Source of the DNA: Rutpela maculata
Lineage: Eukaryota; Arthropoda; Insecta; Coleoptera; Cerambycidae
DNA length: 64,000 nt
Assembly: GCA_936432065.2 (NCBI GenBank)
Contig: OW386291.2
Span: 104,287,823 to 104,351,822, forward strand
Direction of reading: 5' to 3'
Each line of letters starts with the position of its first letter. The stretch's first letter is position 1. This document shows positions 57,716 through 64,000 of this stretch, one piece after another. A model generated the notes under the pieces. It saw only the letters and a list, made by a program, of their open reading frames with translations. It did no database searches and was not told the DNA's origin. Position numbers and translations under genes: made by a program.

Positions 57716-58261
57716 GCCAACCCAGGGCCAAGCGACCCCTTTAGACAATCTACAATCTAGGCCGGGAAAGTTAACTTTCCCGGATTGTTTTTTATATATA
57801 TTTTAATATGTATATATTTTTTTATTTTTATATATTTATAACATTGATTGCGATTTCAAAAAAAAATAGTATGTGTACCTCGTAGTAAAAGCACATTCCC
57901 GGACTTCAATGCAATTTACATGGTCGTCCGGGAAAGTATTGCTTTTACTTCTTTTCGCTATTACCGTAAACAATATGGTTTATGTACTAAAAGTTATGCA
58001 AAAAATTAGGTACGGTTTTTTCAACAGTTGTAGAAAATATATATATTTGCAAATCCGTAGGCATTCAATTCTCTACAATTTTTATTTCAAACATTTTTGT
58101 AAAAGTTATAATTAATAGTTTTTCAAAATATCTCGTTTATCGGTTATAAAAAAAAATTGAAGAAAAATTGGACCGCTTTCAAAAGAGGTTGTCAAAAATT
58201 ATGAAATCAAATTTCATCGTCGCGTCGCCCAATTAATTGAACCTTATTATCTAATATTGAC
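57716..58261. repeat. LINE 3' region with palindromic motifs
   Basis: 57762-57783 is a perfect 22-bp palindrome (CCGGGAAAGTTAACTTTCCC plus GG). 57883-57949 is a small inverted repeat (AGTAAAAGCA, then TTCCCGGA, mirrored by TCCGGGAA and TGCTTTTACT). The first follows the LINE stop and is probably in its 3' untranslated region. The rest is AT-rich. Confidence 0.6.
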
Positions 58262-58612
58262 TTAAACAATAAGTGATTGAAATTTCGATCTTTTTTATTT
58301 TTAGTCGTTTGAATAAATATTTTGTGCTAAAAATTAAAAAGAAGACTGACTTCAGTACAGTGCATAGTTTCACCAACTTTCGTTAAAATTGATGCATTAT
58401 TACAATACACTTGTTAAATTATCCAAAAATGCCAATTTTTAGTAGTTTTTATTTTTTCTAAATTAACAAATTTTCAAAAATTTTTTCACAGGCCTAATTT
58501 TGTTCTAATTTTTATTGCGAACAATTTGGTATTTTTATTTTTGCGATGTGATTACTAGAACCGGAGATGATTAGGAAAATAGCAGAAAATTTCAATGTTG
58601 AAACAAATTGTT
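58262..58612. repeat. Interspersed repeat, inverted copy of 30475-30810
   Basis: See the partner: TTTCGTTAAAATTGATGCAT and ATTACTAGAACCGGAGATGA are shared in inverted order. No coding capacity. Confidence 0.7.
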
Positions 58613-60303
58613 TAATTTTTATATAAAGCAATGGAGAGATTTAATCTAAAACTTCAAACTTTAATATTTATTTTGACTATTAGGTATATCGCCAAAAATA
58701 TTTTTCGTGAGAGTCGAACACAGATCATTTTCTTCTTTCACAGCCCTTTTCTTTTTTTATTTTGTTTCTATGATCTCCTTTGAGTTCGTTTCTGCAAATT
58801 TAGGTGCAGTTTTTTATGTCCAAGTACATCCAAAAACGAAAACATTTCCTATTTAGTCAAGGACTGGCTTAAAACACGATATCAAGAACACTCGCAAGAT
58901 GTTTTCCAAATAGAGAATTACGTTTATTACCCCAACATGTATAAAACTAAAATACCATTTACAAATTAAATGCAACCGCAGTCTTAATGGGATAATAAAA
59001 CTAGTTTTATTACATTTTTGGTAACGGCACTAAGGACATTAATTTAACGTCAGAATGCTTGTAAAAAATAAATATTTTATGACACTTCGTCAAATAGTTT
59101 AATAAATGAATTTATATGGTGAAAGTGTGTCAATAAAATAATAATTAACATTCTTTTAATTACTCACTTTTTCATTACTTCATTAGAATAAGAAATATAA
59201 TTAATTTTAATATGTACAATTATTAGTTTATTATTATATGTTAATAGTTCGTGTGTACACGGCGTTTTCTTTGCGCCATAAAGCACTTAAGAAAAGAAAG
59301 ACTTTTTCAAAGCACATAAAACAACTGTAACATATTATTATAAGGGTAGGGTCATTAACGCATAAGACAATAGAACATCATACATACATACAGCTTGGGA
59401 GAGTTCGCGATAGTACCGTAAGATGCTCTTGAAAAGGTACTAAGAACATATGTTACGATCTTTTGATTTTATAAAATACATACAATTTTGGCGAAATCAA
59501 GGTTCCCTCAACGGGATAGTAGTTCAGTCGAATTGTCATGAATAATATCAAAATGTGGCGAAAATAAATAACTACGATTTTAAGTTGATGGGAGTTTTAA
59601 GTTGATGGGAACATCCAAAACAAGCCTTTACTTATAGTGTGCCGAGTGATGTCATACCGGATAAAGGAGGTGGGTGGTTGTAACGTTGAAAAATCGGTTC
59701 TTTTCGTTTAAACAAAAGGCTAATAATCTGAGAGGAAAGTTCAAATGGGAAAGTTATAGGTATAAAAAAAGCTATAAAATGAGTCCGCGAGCGTTAAGAT
59801 AGCTTTATTAGGTCAGGAGTAAATTCAAGAAAACGGAAATTTTGAAAATTTGTTTAAGTTTCAGCAAAATTTTAGAAATTTTACCAAAGTACGTGTTATA
59901 TAGAAGGGAATATCTGGTAAAAATTTCAGATCGATATCTGCATTATTTTTCGATTACAATTACAAATTATAATTGCAAATGTTTTCTTTATGGTCATTAT
60001 TCAGAAAAAGTGGTGAAAATTAAATTTGAAAAAAAAGAAGATTTTTTTGCATAAAAAATTATATCTACCATTTTGAAGTGCTATTTTCTTAGTTCACTTC
60101 AAAAAATAAACATTACTCAACGATAATTGGTTTTCTAAAAATATGAAAAAGTAGTGTGCGTGAGCGTAACGCTGCGCGGATTGGGCAGTCGAGTGCCTGT
60201 TTTCTGACTGTTAAGAAAAAAAAATCGGCAGCTACGGAAAGCGGCTGGAACTTCCCCACTCGGTGGATCTTTGAAGCCGATCTCATTTAATTATATTCAT
60301 TTA
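58613..60303. other. AT-rich stretch, no gene seen
   Basis: Only a short tandem repeat (TTTTAAGTTGATGGGA twice, 59579-59610) stands out. 60140-60290 is richer in GC but without a coding frame or RNA motif I can name. Confidence 0.45.
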
Positions 60304-60868
60304 TTTATTTTTAACAACCGTATAATTCTTTATGGACAGCTTCTCTACCAGCTGTAGTCGGAGGACCGTTTCAATTTGAGGTGATAAATATTATTTTTAT
60401 CTTCTGGCCTCGACCGATTTTTCACTAAATCGGTCGAGGAAGGTTGTTGTTTGGTTGCTTGTCACTAATATCAGATGTTAAACTGACAGATACCAAAAGG
60501 TTTCAGGAGAAGATTTTTTGACAGCTGTCAAACTGACAGTTGTCAAATTTTTTGTCGCTAAACTTTGTTAGTTCTAAATCTGTCAAACTGATAACTATCA
60601 AAAATTCTGGTTCTAAACTTTACTGGGGGATTTTTTTGACAGTTGTCGAAAATTTTTGGTATTGCACTTGGTTTTGTTTTTAGTATATGTTAATGTTTTA
60701 TTTCTAAAAACCACATAATTCTTTGTGGACAGCTTCTCTGCCAGCTGTGGCTGGTGAAGTGTTCATAGTGGACCGTTTCAATTTGAGCTGATAAATATTA
60801 TTTTTATCTCCTGGCCTCGACCGATTTTTCACTAAATAGGTCGACGAAGGTTGTTGTTTGGTTGATTG
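60304..60868. repeat. Two direct copies of a ~155-bp unit next to the LINE 3' end
   Basis: Copy 1 (about 60304-60460) and copy 2 (about 60694-60868) share GGACAGCTTCTCT-CCAGCTGT, GGACCGTTTCAATTTGAG, CTGGCCTCGACCGATTTTTC and GGTTGTTGTTTGGTTG. Between them, AACTGACAGTTGTCAAA-type units repeat. Copy 2 abuts the minus-strand LINE, so this is probably its 3' untranslated tail, partly duplicated. Confidence 0.75.
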
Positions 60869-62704
60869 TCTTCTTCTTCTTTTAGCGAGGCGACGAAGGG
60901 TCGCCGCACTTAGACCTTGTGGCCCATTGTGCTACCGCTACGAATTTATTGAATTCCCCCATTCAGGCCAAAATCCTTCCTATAGGGGCATTCCTTATTT
61001 CCTCCAGCACCGGAAAACCAATGCCGAAGTGTTTGTGCCTCAAGTTCATATGACTAGGGCAGGAAGTAAGGACGTGGATGGAAGTCTCCACCTCGTCCCC
61101 GCAGAACCTGCAGTCGGGGTTGTCAACCACCCACATAGTGTGCAGGTGTTTTTTGACTCCTGGCCTCCAGAAGTGAGTCGGAAAGGACCCTTGTGTGCCC
61201 AAATTGTTCTAATCCGGTTTTCCACTGACCACCGCACCTCAGCCTGTAGGCCGCTTTCCGAGCCTCGGCCTCAATCACCAAGTGAAGGGGCACGAGATCC
61301 AGAAGAACCTCCAGAGCTGCTGTGGGGGCCATGCGTATTGCTCCTGTGACTCCCAAACAGGCTAGTCTTTGGAGTTGTGTTAGTTTCTGTTGAATGTATA
61401 GCCTGGTTACGGCAGGCTACCACACAACAGAAGCATACGTTATCATTGGTCTAACTATCACAGTATAGTACCACATTGTTACCCTGGGGTTAAACCACCA
61501 TGTTTTACCAAAGGTCCTTCTACATACCCAGAGGGTTGTAGTGGCCCTTTGTATTTGTCTCTCTATGTGATCTTTCCAGGTCAGCTTAGAGTCCAGGATG
61601 ACACCCAGATACTTCACTGTCCTGGAGATCCTTAGAGTCGTGTCATAGAGTACAGGTTCGACGAAACCGTCTAGCCTGCGCCTCCTAGTGAAAATTACCT
61701 GTTCTGCCTTAGAGAGATTGACTCTAAGGCCCTGGTCATTACACCATCTCTGTACGATCTGCAGGGCCCTTTGCAGGAGCCCGCTAACCGTATTTTGGAA
61801 TTTTCCAGAGATGGTAATTGCCAGGTCATCTGCGTAACCTTGAGCAAAAAGATCCTCGTTCTCGAGTTCCTGGAGTAGACCGTCGAGAACGAGGTTCCAT
61901 AGCAGAGGGGAGAGGACGCCTCCTTGTGGGCATCCTCTCCTTACTGAGACTTTTACTGCCGTTTTCTCATTGGCAGCTATAATTTGCCTTCCCGCCAACA
62001 TGGCCCTCAACCATCTAATGATGGTGTCATCGATGCCATGATAGGAAGCCGCGGAGCAGATTGAGTCGAAGGAGGTATTATCAAATGTTCCTTTGATGTC
62101 AAGAAAAGCACCGGCCGCAAGTTCTTTGTGGACGATCGGGTGAAGGGCCGTCTCCACTGACTTCCCGGCCTGGTAAACATGTTGCGATGGATGCAGAGGC
62201 GCTAGGGTCAGTGCCCCGTCTTTAATAAACCTTTCAACTCTCTAATGTTTTGAGCAGGAAGGATGTAAAGCTAATTGCTCTGTAGAAGTTGGCAGTATCG
62301 TACGATGTGCGTCCTGCTTTTGGTATGAAAACTACTTTGACGGCTCTCCAGGATATATGGGGTATATTCCCATTATACCCCATGGCCGGACAGGTTCTCA
62401 AAAAGTGATAAACCGGACGTATGAGTGTCTCAGACCATTCCTAAAGAAGTGCCGGGAACACTCCATCCGGCCCTGGACTTTTGAATGGGTCAAAGGTGGA
62501 AATAGCTCACTTGACTCTTTCCTCTGTAACCACCCTTGAGACCGTCCTCCAATCCGCCGCCGTGACAGCAGCGCGGGGAGGCCGAGGGGCTGGCATTTCC
62601 TCCATCTCCACTACGGATTCGGGGAAATGAGTTTCTAGTAGATACTTGAGGCACTCCTCAGTGGTAGACGTTAGACGTTGCATTTTAATACGCTTGAAGA
62701 AAAA
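60869..62704 (-). pseudogene. R1-like LINE relic: reverse transcriptase and C-terminal zinc finger
   Basis: Read right to left: an N-terminal RT approach (ADWRTVSRVVTEERVKWAIS, FKSPGPDGV, IPKAGRTSYDTANFYRAIS; 62640-62300), then the RT core open at 62157-61417 with FLDIKGTFDN (motif A, ~62105-62080), CPQGGVLSPLLWN (motif B, ~61930-61895) and GYADDL (catalytic YADD, ~61837-61823), then LGVILDSKLTWKDHIE. A linker follows (ARKAAYRLRCGGQWKTG, ~61270-61220), and then directly VDNPDCRFCGDEVETSIHVL (~61130-61070). RNase H, which the sister copy at 56340-57715 has between linker and zinc finger, is missing. Stops/frameshifts occur at 61413, ~61180 and ~62225. The 5' end is cut by a MITE at 62705. Confidence 0.9.
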
Positions 62705-62821
62705 ATAGTATATATTACACGGAGTAGAACGCCTTTTTTTGTGTTTCGCCCAGTTCGCCCCAAATCCTGGGCTCAACACAAAAAAAGAGTGCGTTCTACT
62801 CCTAGTAATATAATATACTAT
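62705..62821. mobile_element. 117-bp MITE at the 5' break of the LINE
   Basis: Inverted ends ATAGTATATATTACACGGAG and a near complement, continuing through TAGAACGC...TTTTTTTGTGTT. The ends meet in CAGTTCGCCCCAAATCCTGG. No coding role. Confidence 0.8.
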
Positions 62822-63571
62822 TGGGTCATTCCATGCCAAATCAACCAATAAAAATAAAATTTTGAAACTTGACTTCTCCGATTTTGATCATTTTTGGTGA
62901 AAATGTTGTACCTATCAACATGAAAATTTCAATTTTTTTATTTTTTTTGATTATTGGTTCTTGAGTAATAAGTCTTTGAAAATTGAAAGAAAGTCAGTAA
63001 TTTTGGAAAATAGGGATTTTTAAATCACAATATCTCCAAAACGGTAAGAGATATAAAGGTGGGACAAACGTCAATTTATGGTGTTTAAGTAATATTTTTC
63101 TATTTGAAGTTAAAAAATGTTGTAATCTGAAATTTAAAGGTCGAGGTCAAGGTCACAAATATAAAAGTAATTTTTCTCAAAAAGTATATTTTTCAAAATT
63201 ATTTAAAAAATTGTATTTGTCCCTGGTGGTCATATCTACCATTGCATACAATTTCAAAGTGGGGCAACAACGGGAACATTGTACAAAAAATATTATTTTA
63301 GGACAATGTGTACTTTCAAGACACTAATCACAAAGTTTAGTATTTTATTTTGCAATTTATAATTTTGAATTTACATAATCAAAAGAGTTGTTATTATTAG
63401 TCTTGGAAATAGATTTGTGTAACCCCCACGTTTCCCTGCCACAACTACTTTTGTCATACATGATAACATGATTGCGATAATAAGCATAATTAAATACCAA
63501 ATGGGTAATATAGAATGAAATATGTTGTACGCAAAAAAAAAACATTTACTGGTGGTACCCATGGGCGCAGC
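62822..63571. other. Interspersed-repeat-like sequence, no gene called
   Basis: GGGTCATTCCATGCCAAATC (62824-62843) looks like a known kind of insect interspersed-repeat end, followed by AT-rich text with CTCCAAAACGGTAAGAGAT. No partner in the window. Confidence 0.4.
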
Positions 63572-63766
63572 CAAGGGCGTATCCAGGATTTTGTTTCGGG
63601 GGGGGGTGGGGGGGGGTGGGGTGGGTTCGACTAACAAAAAATGTTTGTAAATGTAAATATACACTTTTCTTTTAACAATTTCCACCAAAGGTTAGCTTTT
63701 GGATATGAAAAGTATATATTTTCTGGGGGGTTCGAACCCCGCTAACCCCCCCCTGGGTACGGCCTT
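63572..63766. mobile_element. hAT-like MITE with G-run body
   Basis: Ends CAAGGGCGTATCCAGG and CCTGGGTACGGCCTTG are inverted with two mismatches. Inside are G-runs at the left and C-runs at the right, and GGTTCGAACCCC. The layout resembles the 16803-17956 hAT MITE. It interrupts the minus-strand coding fragment to its right. No target duplication could be confirmed. Confidence 0.65.
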
Positions 63767-63775
63767 GAGTACACA

Positions 63776-64000
63776 TTCTAGCCACCAGAAATCATCATAC
63801 ATGGCAGTGACAAAGCCAGAAATTTCCTCAAATTCAATATTAGATAAACCATCTCCAAGGTTAAATTCAGTACTCTTACTGCTGTTTAAATAGAGTTTTC
63901 CTCTCAAAACCATATCTTTCTTAGATATGAAACAATGGTATTGTTGAATTACATGAACAGGTTTCACTTTGTCAAATCTGCTTTCAAGAGATAAAGTATA
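63776..64000 (-). pseudogene. Unidentified transposon-like protein fragment at the window edge
   Basis: The minus-strand frame is open from the right window edge to about 63776: VKPVHVIQQYHCFISKKDM, then IEFEEISGFVTAMYDDFWWL, then ECVL, where the MITE begins. The G-x-x-VTAMYDDFWW block recalls the C-terminal region of uncharacterised transposon-encoded proteins (a Y-D-x-x-W-W-x-G-x-V-type motif), but I cannot name the family. Its start lies outside the window. Confidence 0.45.

Noticed and set aside
1..64000. CRISPR array or prokaryotic operon
   Set aside because: No array of short direct repeats with unique spacers; introns, SINEs, LINEs and Helitrons show a eukaryotic nuclear sequence.

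Overview
The window looks like a large, AT-rich insect genome. The only host gene I can identify with confidence is one exon of kuzbanian/ADAM10 (prodomain part) on the minus strand at 5867-6124, with a consensus acceptor and donor. Its upstream exon would lie at higher coordinates and is not seen, so most of the other 58 kb is probably intron or intergenic DNA. The species cannot be fixed from the sequence. R1-like LINEs, a Penelope element, Helitrons, hATs, a Crypton-type recombinase and many long foldback elements fit an arthropod with a repeat-rich genome.

Layout. 1-5.8 kb: nested inverted-repeat elements, one carrying the cysteine-rich end of a transposon protein. 5.87-6.12 kb: the kuz exon. 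6.3-8.4 kb: a hAT-type element inside another, both with 8-bp target duplications. 9.3-10.5 kb: a possible SINE and a palindrome. 11.5-13.2 kb: a tandem repeat and a possible 45-bp microexon. 13.5-15.9 kb: a 1.8-kb palindrome beside a LINE RNase H fragment. 16.8-18.4 kb: a hAT MITE and a short Helitron. 19.5-20.8 kb: two inverted-repeat elements. 22.1-22.3 kb: a transposase tail next to an exon-like coding piece. 22.7-25.55 kb: a mariner-superfamily element with ~0.5-kb inverted ends and a nested insertion. 26.5-28.2 kb: a Penelope RT/GIY-YIG relic split by a tRNA-derived SINE. 28.2-29.5 kb: a Helitron with a 30-bp minisatellite. 29.7-33.9 kb: diverged duplicated repeats with a LINE 3' end. 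34.6-46 kb: a MITE, a 4.1-kb element with perfect 32-bp ends holding two palindromes, an almost perfect 360-bp hairpin and a 2.9-kb long-TIR element. 46.5-50.4 kb: a 3.9-kb long-TIR element with a degraded gene for a PIN/XPG-like plus cysteine-rich protein. 52.4 kb: a 28S rDNA fragment. 53.6 kb: a second short Helitron. 55.07-56.07 kb: an apparently intact tyrosine recombinase gene with one 58-bp intron. 56.3-57.7 and 60.9-62.7 kb: R1-like LINE relics. The right edge holds an unidentified transposon-like coding fragment.

No gene set works together here as a pathway. What stands out is (a) two separate long-TIR elements carrying the same cysteine-spacing motif, one next to PIN/XPG-like acidic motifs, (b) the intact recombinase, and (c) the density of long palindromes. 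If the window is transcribed as kuz intron, these would put much double-stranded RNA into that transcript. Boundaries come from reading the sequence by eye and may be off by a few bases unless a target duplication is quoted.
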